64,000 nt of DNA from Macrophomina tecta (Eukaryota; Ascomycota; Dothideomycetes; Botryosphaeriales; Botryosphaeriaceae): contig JAKSGN010000043.1 of the NCBI GenBank assembly GCA_024180945.1, forward strand, positions 744,001-808,000. Reading direction: 5' to 3'. Shown here in pieces: positions 11,634 to 24,494 of the stretch. A program made the translations under genes and the position numbers. The notes beneath the pieces are model-generated. The model had not been told where the DNA came from. It was given only the letters and a program-made list of their open reading frames with translations, and ran no database searches. Positions within the stretch are counted from its first letter, which is position 1. The number at the start of each line of letters is the position of its first letter.

Positions 11634-13441
11634 TCGGAGAAATGCCGACAAGCTTTGGGCCCGCAATCGGTGTATGGAAAGTGTAGGACTGCAAGCATGA
11701 GTATGGAGAAAGGAGGGATGGGAGGCGCTCACGGCAAGCGGCTCTACCGCGCGTAACGCGACGCTTCCTACTCGAGTACAGGTTTTGGAGGCGAGCGCTT
11801 CTCTTTAACAACTCGCTGGGTGCGCACAAATTCTCATGCTGATCTGCAATACATCAGTACGTAGCCGACCGCTCGATCGTAGTTGCCCATCTTGCTGATG
11901 GCTGATTTACCCGTTTCTCATCGTGACCCGCACGCGTGAGGCGACCAGGAGGAATGGTAGGATTTGGGCCGGAGATACCGAAGATCAAAGTAGGGCTGCT
12001 GCCACTGATCAGCGCTTACCGCAGCTGGATATGCTTGAGGAGCCTTCTCCCGCTGTTCCCCCGCACTGCGCTTTCAGAAGCCAATGATTACCCGGCTGCG
12101 GCTTGTTGGTTTCTTTCCTCTACCCCACCTGTGGGACCTCTTTCCCCCAAAATATGGGGACGGAGCGCTGCGCTATCCCATAACATGCGGGCGCTCTTGC
12201 TGCCGAGGTAAATGGGCTGATGGATCGGGCTAAAAGGAACGGGAATACATGGTAGAAGATGGACCGGCATTTAGACGATGTCAGTGCCGGCGGGGTATTT
12301 CTAGGGGAATGTCCCGCAGCAGCCTGTAGAGCCACCGCCACAGCCAGCCCATTAGCCCGGAACCCCCCAGGCGGAAACGGGAGGGGAATGACAGCCACAA
12401 TAGCCACCTTGGGTTGCGTGGCGGCCCTTTATATTTTCTTATAGCCGTGTTCTGCGGGGCGGTGCGTGGGCGCCGCAGTTCTCCGAAGCTGGGGCTGAGG
12501 TTTTAGCGTGCGGAACTTTGCGGAAGGCTTCTTGAGGAGCATTTTCTCGCGTTTTGGCTTCTCCAGCTCTTCAGGTACTGGAAGGTCCCGAGTGGCACCG
12601 ACGAAGGATGGGCGTCCAGCTGGGTGATGGGAAGGGAGGATGGTTGTGCGGGTCTTTTTTTTTTTTTCCACGCGGCTGCGCGATGGATGCTGATCAGAAT
12701 GATGCTCTCCCGTGTGCTTTGTTAACCATCATGCCCGAGCAGAAGGTGGAAGCGTCCGTTCAGGATGAAGTGTTTGCCGAAAAGGATCAGCCGGCGATGC
12801 CGGGCGCAGCGTCCTGGATCAGCCACCGCTGCACATCTGTCGAGGCCTGGAAGGATAGGTTTGGGGAGACCCTGGTTCGTGATCCTCGTTTTGCCAGTGT
12901 GTGCTGGCATTCGGGGCGGGAAAAGCCCAGCGATCCTTGTTTCATCAGATTACTATCCGTCCAGGGGTCGACGTCACCTTGCTTTCGGAGGTACATCAGT
13001 TGGCCGAATCATAATATCGCTGCGTAAAAGTAAGGCGAGTTGGTCCCGATGCGAGAGATCTGGCTTCAAGATGAGACTGAAATTGTTCTTGTTTTCGATT
13101 CATACAGGCTGTTGTTCTCCGGCGTTCCGTTTGGGTATCTTCTAAATTAAGGCCCAGTCAAACCCCCGTCCATGCAAGAATAAGATGACGTTTCCCATGC
13201 CGCCCCCGCCCGCGCCGCTCATATGCCTTTGGGTTGTTATTCCGCTTCAACTGGAAATAATAAAAAAAGAAAAGTCCGAGCTCCGTGCTTTGCAGAAAGT
13301 GATGAAGAGAATTGAATGTTGTGCATGAATAAAGGAAATAATAGGAAAATCAAACATGTTTCTCGTGAAGACAAATGGCAGGCTGGGGCTCATTCACGTT
13401 TCTTTTCTTTTTTTTCTTTTTTTTCTTTTTTTTTTGTTGCG
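11634..13441. other. Intergenic with T-rich tracts, no supported gene
   Basis: Between the convergent 837-residue gene and the receptor gene. It contains a T13 run at 12655-12667 and a T/C-rich tract near 13400-13437 immediately 3' of the receptor stop (A-rich on that strand). Open frames at 12554-13027 show no motif. Confidence 0.55.
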
Positions 13442-14794
13442 TTATGAATGTGGGAAGAATTTGCGTTCGCTCTCGCTGATACTGTGCACATCGTCGGGGT
13501 ATAATGCCTGCTTGTCTGAGCTTGAATCCTCCCTTTGAGAGACCACAGTTGTGACTTTGATGCCGTCATCCTGTTGGCTGCTTCCTGCGTCCGATCCGAC
13601 GAAGCTGGTCGTCCCTTTCTCGATGGTAGTGGTGCAGTGACCCTCTTGTCTTCTCCGATCGCCACGTTCCAGGCCGTCGAGAGAAATGAGAGTACCATGC
13701 TGACGTGTGTTGCGAGATTTCCATCCCCCACTGGTGCCGTACTTGTTGGCGACGGAACGAGAAGCCTGGTCGGTGGACAGGAGGTGGGGGAACAGGCGTT
13801 TGATCAAAGCCTTGAAAGTTGGAAGCGATGCGCACATAATGGCAACGTTGATCTCGACGTTGGACCAGACAGCGGCGCCGACGTTATCGTAAGATTGGTC
13901 TGTACTGTCTGCTACTTGGTGCAAGGCCTTGAGGCGGAGTATGGAGGTAACACAGCCGCTGTAGGACAGTCAGTGTCTGAAAATTGGTGACATTGGGGAC
14001 GGCAACTTACAATGCTCCCAAGGCGAAGATAGCCATCAGAGCAAACTTCTGCTTCGTCGGAATATTGAGACCCTTGATGACGGGCATGGGAAGGGAAATG
14101 ATGAGGACGTCCGAGAAAATGTTTAAAGCGGCGTGCGAGAACCATAGCGCTTTGAAGTTGACACAATGGCCAGCACTTGTGCGAATCCAGAAAAAATTAA
14201 CAGGTGTACAACTGAAAACACTGAGGAGAACTGCTTCCAAGGCGTAAAGGACAGTGAAGGCCAGCGTTCCCAACGTCGCATAGCGCATGGCCTGGGTGGT
14301 TGCAAAGATCCGCAGATATTGCATGATGATGGAGATCTTGGTTAAACCTAGGCCAACGTTGTAGAAAATGATGCTCAGCCAGAACCACTGTGTAAACGTC
14401 AGCGACACGTCTCCTGCCGGTGAGATTGGAAAGCGACATACAAAGAAGAGTTTTTCAATACACGCCTCGTCAAGTTCGTCCATGTGTTTGCCGAGCCCTG
14501 ACTTGACCTCTGAGAGACAGTCAGCATTTTGGACCAGCAGTAGCTCGGAATGTTACTCACGCTGTGCGATACACACGGTCATCATGGAGATGCCAGCCTG
14601 TTCAAGTCAGTTGCAGGCGGCAGAGATGATGGGAAAATAACACATACACAAGCAATGGTGATAATCCAATCATCCCAGCCAGAAGCCCGCACGATGGAGA
14701 CGCGAATCCACAGCCGGGTGAGGACTATAGCAGCAGCAATACAGGTGACAGTCACAGTAGTAGCCAACGCACTCGGGCCTCTGTTGTCGGCCAT
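13442..14794 (-). CDS. PTH11-like seven-helix membrane protein (fungal rhodopsin-domain family)
   Basis: Five exons: 14794-14648, 14597-14561, 14509-14442, 14387-14011, 13958-13442, giving 381 residues. The N-terminal helix (TVTVTCIAAAIVLTRLWIR) is followed by the WDDWIITIAC motif, then QQVKSGLGKHMDEL, WFWLSIIFYNVGLGLTKISII and LRIF, all characteristic of fungal PTH11-type receptors lacking a CFEM domain. Further helices and the W-NVEINVAIMCASLPTFKALI block precede a hydrophilic, Ser-rich cytoplasmic tail from about residue 290. PTH11 proteins sit in the plasma membrane and are implicated in surface or nutrient sensing; the ligand is unknown. All splice phases agree. A second, longer member of the family lies at 40.1-42.4 kb on the same strand. 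Confidence 0.88.
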
Positions 14795-17700
14795 GGCGGG
14801 AGGTCAGGCTCACACGGGCCGGGAAGCTGCGCAGAGGCGATTGCAGGTTGCGCGGAAAGAGTCAGTCGGGAAGACCCAAGGAGCAGCACGCATGGAGTAT
14901 TAAAGTCAGGAATGCCCCAGACTCGGGAAGCGGCAGGAGCAAGAGAAGATGTCTGGAGCACTAGAGAGCGGTGGAATTTGGGGGTGCCCGTGCAGCGGGC
15001 CCCAGGCAGGATCCAGCTCGGCAGGGCCGGGGGCATGAGGCCGTAGGGCCGCCGCGGTAGAGGTGGCATGACGGGAGGCGGCGCTACTGGACGACTGCGG
15101 AGCAGGCTAGCCAAGTGGACCAGATGTGGATGATGAGGGTGCACAACCAGGGGCGCTCAACGCCGCAGCGAGCTCCCCGCATGGTTCAGACGCCCATCGA
15201 TTTGCCTAGATGATACGCGCCCCTTGCATCCGCCGCGCGCGGCCCCCAGGGCGACCCAGATCTTGCACTTTGCTCGAGCTCGGCCTCTTCGGCAGCGCCT
15301 CAGCAAGCGAACCGGCGGACAGGCCGCCATGCCGCGGATGCTTGGGCGCTGCGTAGTCCAGGAACGCCCTGGCCGACGATGCTGTTTTAACCCGGGGATG
15401 GCGACACCCTCGCCCGCCCGCGATGATAATCCACGATCGTCCATCACGGCCTTCCCATCGGCCACCGCATCCGCAGCCCTGCCCACGAAATCAGTCTCCA
15501 TCGCACGGTCACGCTTCCCCAGCATCACCGGCGATCGTACCTTGCTGCTGCCCATCTCATCCGTAGGCAGTGTGCCTTGAATGCTGAGCGCTGCCGAACT
15601 GCGGCCGCGCCACCCGCTTACAGGAAGATGTGCGCCGCGTCAGCTGAGGTTCGAGGAAGCACTGGTGCGTGCAGGGCCGAAGTGGCCATGGTTCATGACT
15701 CTGCGCATCGCCTCCTCAGCTTGCTTGGCCTCACTTCGACCACACAGCCCGAGACCGCGCTGGCCACTGCTGAAATTTCCGCAGTGGGCCCTCTCGCATC
15801 CTCCCACCAAACCGGTCTCATCCCCGGCGCGCGTGTGATTGGCTGGCTCGGCACTCTCCAGATAGTAGAAGTATCACCATTCCATCTGCACTCCCGCTGG
15901 CAGCCCATCTCAGCGCTGACAACGGCATGTGCAGGGTCTCCGGCGGCTTGTACATGATGGTTCGGTAGTGCATGAAAGGCTGCCTCTCAGCACGATTCCA
16001 AGGAGCGAGTCTTCCGCGCCTGTCACTGTTCCCTCCCGCCGTTACAAGCGCCCTCATAGGACAATCCTACACTGCGATCGCTAGCTCTCGGTTCTTTACC
16101 GACAGGATCTGCTCGCTCAAGCTACTGTGGCCGGAAGGGATCGTCAGGATCAGCTCGCGCCGCTCACGGTCAACTCTCATAAGCGTGCCTCGCCTACGCA
16201 TTATGCACAGATTGTCACTTTGCGTGCGCGCCAAGGCACAAAACTTCAAATGGCCAAGGCTTCAGGACAGCAAAGCAAGGCGGATTAATAACCCACAAGT
16301 CGCTGCAGACGTGCTGTAAAAGAAGCTTCCAACCCTGCCAAAACATCCGTCGGGGAATCACGGGATGGCGTTCCGCAGCGCCAGGCGCGCGTTCACCTTT
16401 TTTTCCCCCCCCTTCGCTTTTGGAAGAGAGGTTCCCACGTGGCGGAGGGCGCATATCTGCAGGCCTACCCAATCATGCAGCACCCCCTGTTCGTTGTCAA
16501 ACGCGTTCCTTGAGCCGTTCGCGTAGATCGATTGGCGCTGATCCCCAGCCCAGACCGAGAGTCTTTTCTATCGGTAAAGTCCCACTCCGCGTGTGGAAGC
16601 TTAACTGACGAATGTTTGATGTCCTAAACCTCAGGGACGGAATGTTTTCTAGCGCAGCTTATACTTTTTAGAACGCTCGGCTGCCCCGTTATCGCACAGT
16701 CGTTCGCCGGGCCCCGGATCGAGAATGCTTGCCAGCCTTCTCAGGCAGAAAAGATGCCAGAGCGCCCGCAACCCGTGGCCGCTAATCCATTTCAATTCCG
16801 CTATTTCTGTGGTTGCTTACGGCGCCAATTCTGCTTGACCTTAACTACGTGCCGTCGAAACCGCCTCCAAGCCTTCAGGAATCCGTGGCGTGCTTCTGCC
16901 CTCGCTTCTATCCACCCGCCCCCTCTACGTCCGCAGCCCGGTTTGAATGTTTCAAGAGGTGAACGCCTGCCTGGAAGCGTCGTATGATATAATCCTCTAA
17001 CAGGATAAGCGAAAGCCCCTTTAGGTCCGGAAAGGCCGAGAACAAGTCACCCTTTTGAACCATGTAACAGGGAACGTGCCAGGCGAGCGGAGCCCTGACG
17101 GTGCTGAGCCATGCGGCGCGGCAGCGCAGCATGTAAGTGTTCCTATATTGCAAAGCACTGCCGGAAGCGCCCGTAGAGGCTAAGGGCTTCTCCGACCCGC
17201 TAATCTGCACTGGAGGGTTCAATAAGTGCTGCCGCTCACGCCGGCGTGTATCTATAAATTACCACCCGAAGTACAACGCGTCAACGTATTCGTAGGTATG
17301 TGCAACCTGATAGGCGGAGTAGATGAGTCATTCCGAGTGTACTTAGAATTACTACCAATGAGTCTATCCAGCGCATTGCCCTGTAGGAAATATGCCTTAT
17401 CAGCCACTTCACGGCCTCGATACCACGGGTTAATGCCGGAGCAGAAGAGTTCAAGGTGTTACATCAAGACCTAGCCATACGTGCGCTGACATGACACCAT
17501 TGTCGTGGTCCCTCCTCCGACCATATCATTGCTCATCCACGCTCGACGCTTCTACCCATGTTCAATGACGCGCTCTCATTGAATGCGCTCTGATTGGGTG
17601 AAAGGCTGTAACATTCACGTATCATTACCTGTTTTAATTGTCGTGATCATTCGGAGCAGGTTTGGGTGACCACTGAAAGGAAGTGTTCGAGGCACAGCAA

Positions 17701-18733
17701 CATCCAACCAACCTCCTCGACGAGCAAGGACCGCGCACTAGCGCAGTATGCGGCGAAGGAGCCCCTCGTCCGCTGTGAAAAGGAGATCACTCATCACGAC
17801 GCCATCAGTTCATCCCACTCCCTCGACTACCCAATCGGCGCCATGACATCCGAGGGGAGTTGAGGGCCTCGTTCCTTAGGGAGTGATGGCATCTCAGCCC
17901 GCCCATATCTCCGCACCAGTCAGATTGCCACAAGCCCAAGGCAAGCGCCGATTGGGGGCGGGAAAATCAAGCCACATGCCCCACAAGCCGATGTGCCCCA
18001 CCGGCTCCACGAGTCAATCGCCCGCACAATCCTGCCATCTCAATCTCTTTCCCGATTGTAGAACCTCCTTTTTCCGGCATAGCACATGGCAACGCAGCAA
18101 GCCGCTGCTTGCTGTGGAGGATTGGGTCAGGAGAAGTTAGGAAAGAACAGCCGCCAGCCAAGCGTGCATTGCTTTTTCAGTCCGGAATCCAGGCCAAGGT
18201 TCTGGAGCGGGTGCTCAAGCCACCGCCGCGGCTTTTGAACCAACTGCCGGAGCCAACTCGATGGGCGTCCGTGTCCGGCGGGATGGCCAGTGAAAAGCGA
18301 GCATCGCACGAGGGAGGCCCACAGCGGCAGATAAAAATGAGTGCCGACGTGAGGAAGGGACTGGGGCCAGCGGTGCGCGCAACGGTGGCATTTCCGTGTC
18401 AGTGCAACATGGACTGTCTGGTGGCGGACCAGCAAGGCTGCCTGTCCGTCTCTCCCGTTCCTCTCTGCGGAGCCTCAGGAGTCCACCATGCATCAGACGT
18501 TAGTGTAGCAGCCCGCAGGCGCCGCCCCCCTTGCTGGCCTGAACATCTGCCACCGAACTCCTTGACCAGCCTGCGCTTCGACTTCTTCCTTCGCCATTTG
18601 CCGCGCTTCGCATCGCGCGGCCACTCCCGTGGCAGTAGCGCAAGGGCCGTCTCATTAACCGCGCTGGCCTCGCACTGCAATTTTTCCATGTGATGTGTGT
18701 GCCCCGTTCTTTTCCACATCATGGCACCCGGCG

Positions 18734-18753
18734 TTTTTTTTTTTTTTTTTTTT
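18734..18753. repeat. Poly-T tract (20 T)
   Basis: Twenty uninterrupted T residues within the gene-poor stretch; a possible old retroposed poly-A tail on the minus strand, but no retroelement coding sequence adjoins it. Confidence 0.9.
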
Positions 18754-19483
18754 CATACACCACCTTGCAATTCCTCCGCCAGCGCACTCTGAGGGCTCGC
18801 TTCGCACAGGACTGTCCGATCTGAGGCATCGGAGGTATGTGTTGATATTCCAGACCGTCGGAGGCTCGCCTTCTAAAAACCTACCACTGCCCCCGGCGTT
18901 CGGGAAATTCGGGGAATCATTACACCTCGGTGTTTTCGCTGCGGCCGTGGAACCTTCTCCACCCATCGCGCCCTTAACCTAACCTTGTACACTTGAAGGC
19001 ACAAAGACCTCACAGCTGGTTCAGCTACACATACACGCTTGCTCCGCGCCGGACCGCTCGCTGTATTCCGATCCGCTTTGATCTGTCACTGCCCAATCGC
19101 ACTCGTTAGCGCTACGACTCGCTTATTTCCATCAGCCGCACTCACCTCTCGCGGGAAGTCCGACGCCTCGCGCGGTTTGTAGATCTGGTCGGGCCATGCA
19201 GCTAAAATCCTTCTGTTCCGGAAGGTTTCTCCCGCGCTCCCCCGCCGCGGCTCGTAATCGTTTACCAGTTCAAGGGCCTGATAAGCGATAACTCCCGCTC
19301 GCGCTGGTTGCCTTGCGCCGACGATCGTCCCTGGCATTCCTTTTTTGACCTGTCCGCACAACTCCAAGCCCAAAGCGAAGTGCCAGGGTTTGCATACGTT
19401 TTTCCTGTCCAAAGATGTGCATAGCTGATATAGATGGCAAGCACTTTCGACTCAACGGACTCTGTGTCCATGTCTAATTACCC

Positions 19484-19786
19484 TTAGGCCTTCAAAACTG
19501 AACCCATTCTCTCCGACAACCTTTTCTCCTTTATTGATGCAAGATTTTCGCCTCCCACTGCGGTTAGACCATAAAACAGGTCTTTGGGATCATACTTCGC
19601 TGTGATTCTAAACTGCTCCGCGTGATTACTACCGCAGATCCCAGTTCGCCAGTCCTTCTCGTTCTGTTCGGCCTGTGCGGAGATGGCAGGGGTCATAAGC
19701 GAGGCTACCCAGCTACTCACTTCGTTCAGATAGCTACCGGGCTCCGATGCGAGCGCTTTCAGCTTCGGGCAGGAAATCTTCGGCAA
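19484..19786 (-). pseudogene. Remnant of FAD-linked oxidase (berberine-bridge-enzyme-type C-terminus)
   Basis: The minus-strand frame contains PGSYLNE, then after an apparent 55-base intron (donor GTGAGT, acceptor CACAG) DWRTG-CGSNHAE, and then AKYDPKDLFYGLTAVGGE. This order (YLNEA, W-WGSNY-RL, KYDP-LFY-T-VG-E) is the C-terminal BBE region of secreted FAD-binding oxidases related to isoamyl-alcohol and carbohydrate oxidases. Upstream on the same strand the frame is broken by stops and no FAD-binding PP-loop or His/Cys flavinylation motif could be found, so the gene appears decayed. The Trp expected in the W-G-SNY motif is replaced by Cys. It terminates at a normal stop codon near 19484. Confidence 0.6.
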
Positions 19787-22395
19787 GCTTAACCAGACCT
19801 GGAATCATAGTGCTCTGTTGGTGCAGTGATATTGACCGGCCTATCAAGGCCTCACTATCACATAACGAGTCAGGACTTAGTATTTCTCACGTGGCGGCAC
19901 AATGCACGTGTCTGTGCGGGAAAGACTGGACTCCTCAACATTCCTTGTCACAATCTTTGATATGTTCACTGCCCAGCTGAGCACCATCTCTCCATTCCCG
20001 GGAATACTCCGAGGCCTAAAGTAAGCGCCTCGTTCTACTTTTCCGGCACGGTTCTCGGAGAGAGCCTGTTTTCTCCCTGAAAGAGGCTGACTTGTTGTAA
20101 AGGCTGCATTTTCTGCTGGGTACTTCAGAAAGTTGCTGATGAGCTAGTAAACGTGATCCCCATGCCGCCCAGATTGTAAAAGTACGGTTTGGTAGGGGAT
20201 ACGAGCCCTTCCGACGGGAAATCGGGCGCCTCTATCGGGTCCACCGCAAACGAAACGCTCAATCATTGTAGCCATCAACCCCTTGCCAAGAAGCGGCGGT
20301 GGCATCTCACACCCGCGGAATATCGTGATCTAGATTTCGCCTGGCTCCAAGGCCTTCGCGGAGGCGGAAAGATTGACAGCCGCCACAGGTATGTCCAGGT
20401 GCGGTCTGGCGGTCATGGACGTCATAACGCCAAATTCCCGCATTCCGACTGGATAGTGCGCAGTATAGGTCCTGTTTTTTTACACTTATCGCTACCAGCT
20501 CGTTGCCTGCCGTATCACTCGTTTACGATGAGAAAACTGCGACTGGACGTAGCTATGCCTCCGCGCCCCCGGAAAAGATTTCCTGGCCCAACGATACTGA
20601 GTTCGCTGGATTGGCAGGCGCGGCCACCGACCAGGCATTCGCAACGCGGTCGTCACTATAGTTTGAATTGGAAGGAGGAAGAAACAAGATTTACATCGCT
20701 CGAGCAGAAACGGGTCAGCAAATGACTCAGCTGCTCGGTAATATGTGGATCAGCCAGGCTCGCTGAGCGTTCATCGCGTGCGGGAGTCCTGATTGATGGC
20801 ACTCCAATTCGCTGACTGAGTCCATGGAAGAGTCGGACCTCACAGCCATTTGATAGCCGGGAGGAGCCAAATGAATCAATGAAACGTGCAAATCCGTGAC
20901 ATGCTGTGCGAGGCACGTTAGGCGACTAAGGTCAGCTGTTCTAAGCGCATTGTATACCACCTCAAAATGAAGGTGCGGCACGAAGGGTCCCGCAGTATAG
21001 CGTTTATTGTTCGCTTCCGGCCAGGATCACGCCAAGAGAATAAGTATATCACGCAACGAGCTCGGCAGATGATTTGCATCCCTAGTGCTTGTTACCGACT
21101 CGCGACACGACTCGCAACGCCACGGGCGAGTCGTGATCAGGCCATGCGTTCGTTCGTATGCACTCTGCGACGTTCTAGTCGATCGTCCAATCGGATGAAC
21201 TCCAAGATAGTATCTCGTGGCGCAAATAGAGCTGATGTAAGAGGAAGGTGTTCGCTTCCTGGAACCATGGTCTCGGCATGAGGCCAGGGTGCTTGGGTCA
21301 TTTGCGTCTCTCCGCATTGGACTGGGTTGTAGTACATGCGACACTAAGCTGAAGGACAGACTAATCAGCTTTAGACAGATGATGTGGAGTAAGGCACACC
21401 GCGTCCATTATGCGTCTCATTGCTCGGCCGACTATCACCGCGGAGAGTCAGCAAACCGATTCCAGCCGAAAGTTCCATAGCGGTAGGGATGTCCACTGCT
21501 TCCTACGTTTGAGTGAACGCATTTTTCCGGATATAACTGCAACCAACCAGTATCAGATTCGAAGTCCCAGCGGCTGCGTACACCGCAGTAGAGCCACTCT
21601 CCATTTATTAAGTTTTCGGTTTGCTCGAACCTTTCAGTGACGTGTATGGCACGGAAAGATTGCTATGGAGGACCGAAGGGGGGAATATGGCGTAGATCGA
21701 AGTTGCTGGAGAATCACATTTCACGCCTCGCCATCGCTTCCAACAGTTCTTCAAATTCTCTCAAAAGCCTGTATCTTCGCCATCCTCATCTCCTATGGTT
21801 CTCCTGCCATCGACGGTGGCGGCATGATGCTCAACGCCATCGGCGCATGACGAAGTTGTCGTGATTATCTTTCTTGCCAGCCATGGTGATACACTATTCA
21901 GTAGGCCTTCAGACTATCTTTTGCCGATGAGCCTCTCCTTTAAGCACTTGGTGGTACACTAATAGTAAGATGTGGGGGCGCTAGAGACTCATGCACACAA
22001 GCATAGCGTAGGACAGAACACGCAGCACAAAATTTCTATTGGCGCTGGATACACTGCTTCCTGCCTGTTGTCTGATGCTATGCGTCGAGACGCCTCAACA
22101 CCCACAAACTATCTGAACTGCAATTTATTTTCCCCTGAAGTCCAGACAACTATGTGTGGTTAATAGCTCTTACTGATTTGCACATGTCTATTGCCTGGAT
22201 AAAACAACAGTCCGACCCAAAAGAAACCTCGATTCTCGGATTGCATAGCCATAAGTCTGTCGCCGTTGGGGAGGTCAATTGAAATCGACAACGTTTACGT
22301 CTCAGCGAAACCATTGCACACCGCATGCAATTGAATGTTATACAGTACATGCTTCCACCAGGTATCCTGCTGCAATAGCAATAGGCTTACGACAA

Positions 22396-23484
22396 TCACT
22401 CAGTCACGTCAAAAGACACCGGGCCATTCTCTTGCACCACCGCAACCCGTCCACGCCCTCGCGGACTCGGCGCCCACCTCCGCTTCCTCTCCTGAACGGT
22501 ACCACCCAGCAGCTCCTCCTTTCGCCCCAACATCCAAGTCCCAAAACCTTGCTGCGCGGACTTGGAGAGCTCAATCTTGTATCTCCTGCCACTCTCAAAG
22601 CTCTCCAGACCTCCGGGCTTGCTGCCGCTTTCCCTCTCCAAAACATACTCAAACCGCCACGGCTCGCCCGGCCGCACCTCCACAAACTCATCATCGCCGG
22701 GAAACTCTGGCCGGGGATCGCCATCAAAGCAGCCAAACTGCGCGGGGAACTCGACCTCCTCGCCCGTCTCGGCATCCACGCAGAGCACCAGCTGATCTAC
22801 GCAATTCAACTCTCGGCCGAACGGCGTGCCCTCGGTACAAACCGTCACCGGCCCATCGGCCTTAGAAGCGATGTCCACAACAAACTTGAACGGCGGGTCG
22901 CCGGAGCGATGTGCCGTGCCGGGCTGGACGTCGAACACGGCGGAGAAGAGGGGCGGCGAGGGGTCGGCATAGACGGTGAAGCGCACGGTGGCGTGCTCGC
23001 GGCGGACTGGAAGGCGCTTTGCGCCGCCGGAGCCGCGGGAGCACCAGGCTTCGCCGCCGTCGGGGGAGAAGCGGAGCAGGTAGGTCCGGCCGGGTTGGAG
23101 GTGGTCTTTCCAGAACTTGTCGGTCGAGTCGATGCCGAGGCCGACGCGGGACTGGCGGTAGGTGGGAGAAGGCTTTGGGGGTATCTCGATGCGGCCTACC
23201 GGGCCAGGGGACGAAGGGATCTTCACAATCTCTTGGGTGGCGTGCTCGACGAGCTGAAGAAGGCCCGACTGCAGAGCGGGGATGAGGTTGATCCTGCTGG
23301 TTTTCTCGTCGAGGCCGCTGCAGGCGAGCGTGACTGCGTGCTCAGGGTCGAATGTGGTGATCTCGAGGTTGTTCAGGCCCGCAAAGCTCTGGCGGTTGAG
23401 TTGTAGAATGTCGTGGCCCACGGTATTGCCCTGGCGCAGTCCGAGCGACAGGACAGGGTCGGGAGCGTCGTGGTCGGAAGCCAT
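22396..23484 (-). CDS. Conserved-looking fungal protein of unknown function
   Basis: A single exon of 362 residues starting at the ATG 23484 (MASDHDAP). The frame remains open upstream, but a TATATAA element at 23556-23550 lies 66 bases before this Met, which makes the earlier in-frame starts unlikely. I do not recognise the family. The protein has no signal peptide or membrane segment. It looks beta-rich: repeated short hydrophobic strands, L-PG--YLLRFSPDGGEAWC near the middle, F-VYADPSPPLFSAVF, and a second half with F-YVLERESG and a basic C-terminus (RKRRWAPSPRGRGR). Such features suggest a cytosolic beta-sandwich protein, but no activity can be inferred. It is transcribed away from the M35-like protease. 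Confidence 0.7.
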   Translation of the reverse strand: MASDHDAPDPVLSLGLRQGNTVGHDILQLNRQSFAGLNNLEITTFDPEHAVTLACSGLDEKTSRINLIPALQSGLLQLVEHATQEIVKIPSSPGPVGRIEIPPKPSPTYRQSRVGLGIDSTDKFWKDHLQPGRTYLLRFSPDGGEAWCSRGSGGAKRLPVRREHATVRFTVYADPSPPLFSAVFDVQPGTAHRSGDPPFKFVVDIASKADGPVTVCTEGTPFGRELNCVDQLVLCVDAETGEEVEFPAQFGCFDGDPRPEFPGDDEFVEVRPGEPWRFEYVLERESGSKPGGLESFESGRRYKIELSKSAQQGFGTWMLGRKEELLGGTVQERKRRWAPSPRGRGRVAVVQENGPVSFDVTE

Positions 23485-23549
23485 CCCGAATGAAACAGAG
23501 AGGTTGGCGATGTTCTTTGCTGGATTCTCACCTACAGACCGGACAGCGA

Positions 23550-23556
23550 TTATATA
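23550..23556 (-). promoter_or_regulatory. TATA-like element of the 22396-23484 gene
   Basis: On the minus strand this reads TATATAA, 66 bases upstream of the ATG at 23484. It decides the start codon choice. Confidence 0.5.
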
Positions 23557-24486
23557 TGCTGGCTGGATAGGTGGCTGCTGCCTGTGGCGAGCGGGAGGAA
23601 GTGAAGCTGGAGTGGGGGCAGAGAGTTGGCCGACGTCATTCTCGACCCCACGAACACCTGAGACTGTTGTGTAGTACGACGACCAGCGACCAGTCGTGTC
23701 GGTCAAAAGCGGAGCAAGTTGTTGTGTATAGAAACATGCCGTCACCGAGAGAATCCTGCCAAGAAAAGCAAAACGTCGATGGTTGCACTTCGATCTTTTC
23801 GATATGTCCCCTCTCCCTCCGTCGCCCAAGAGAGCCGCCAAACGCCCTCACTAGGCTTAGGATGTGGAATCTTGGCAAGGCAACCGCAAGAGGGCATCCA
23901 GAGTTGAAAAGCTGTCAAACGCTGCCATTCAAACGATCTCCGATACATTTACGTCCAGAGGTCTGCTGCAACTCCGCGTGCTTACCTTCGATTTCTGTCC
24001 CGTTAACCGAGCGCACCAAAAGGGGAAGTCGGAGCACGTAAGCTAGCATTGCTCCGCCGCGTTGGACACACAGGGATGTTTCAGATCAGCTGTGCTGCGA
24101 CGTTCAGGCCTTCCCACCATGTCTCTTCTTCCATTGCATCGTTGCCTCCCTGTTCGCAATCCCAACGGATCCTTTGATTACTTCTACAGCCCATGCTTTT
24201 GCGGCACAGCTTGTTTATTCCCGGTACCGATGTTCATCCGCCAACACTTAGACGTCATGATTCCGTAGCTGCAAAGGCTTTGGAGCTGAAGCTCAGCCAA
24301 CGACCGTTGAGAGATCGGCTGCTTGCCAGGTCGATGTCTGAAGAGCCGAGCCACATGATAATTTTATCCCTTTCACCAACACCCAGGAATCATCCTTCGA
24401 GAACCACATCCCTTAGGATGATGGCGCCCGGTGTCGCCTGAATGCTGATGGGAAATCCGAGGGGCTGTGAACTGCGATGGAGAATG

Positions 24487-24494
24487 TATAAGTA
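24487..24494 (+). promoter_or_regulatory. TATA-like element of the M35-like protease gene
   Basis: TATAAGTA lies 110 bases upstream of the protease ATG at 24604. It supports starting translation at the signal-peptide Met rather than at upstream in-frame codons. Confidence 0.45.

Larger units (their letters stand above)
14795..22395. other. 7.6-kb gene-poor stretch with decayed sequence
   Basis: No intact gene could be built here. Base composition looks balanced rather than AT-rich, so it does not look like heavily RIP-mutated DNA, but I have not computed it. One clear relic is the C-terminal end of an FAD-linked oxidase at 19484-19786 on the minus strand. A T20 run lies at 18734-18753. Short hydrophobic open stretches (for example plus strand 21665-21850) have no recognisable motif. 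No terminal repeats, tRNA boxes or transposase motifs were seen. Confidence 0.55.

Noticed and set aside
20189..20725. A 178-codon plus-strand open frame in the gene-poor stretch
   Set aside because: Lacks motifs, and competing frames on the same strand look equally plausible; not supported as a gene.
21550..21600. TTCGAATC-like string on the minus strand, resembling a tRNA B-box
   Set aside because: No A-box upstream and no cloverleaf pairing.
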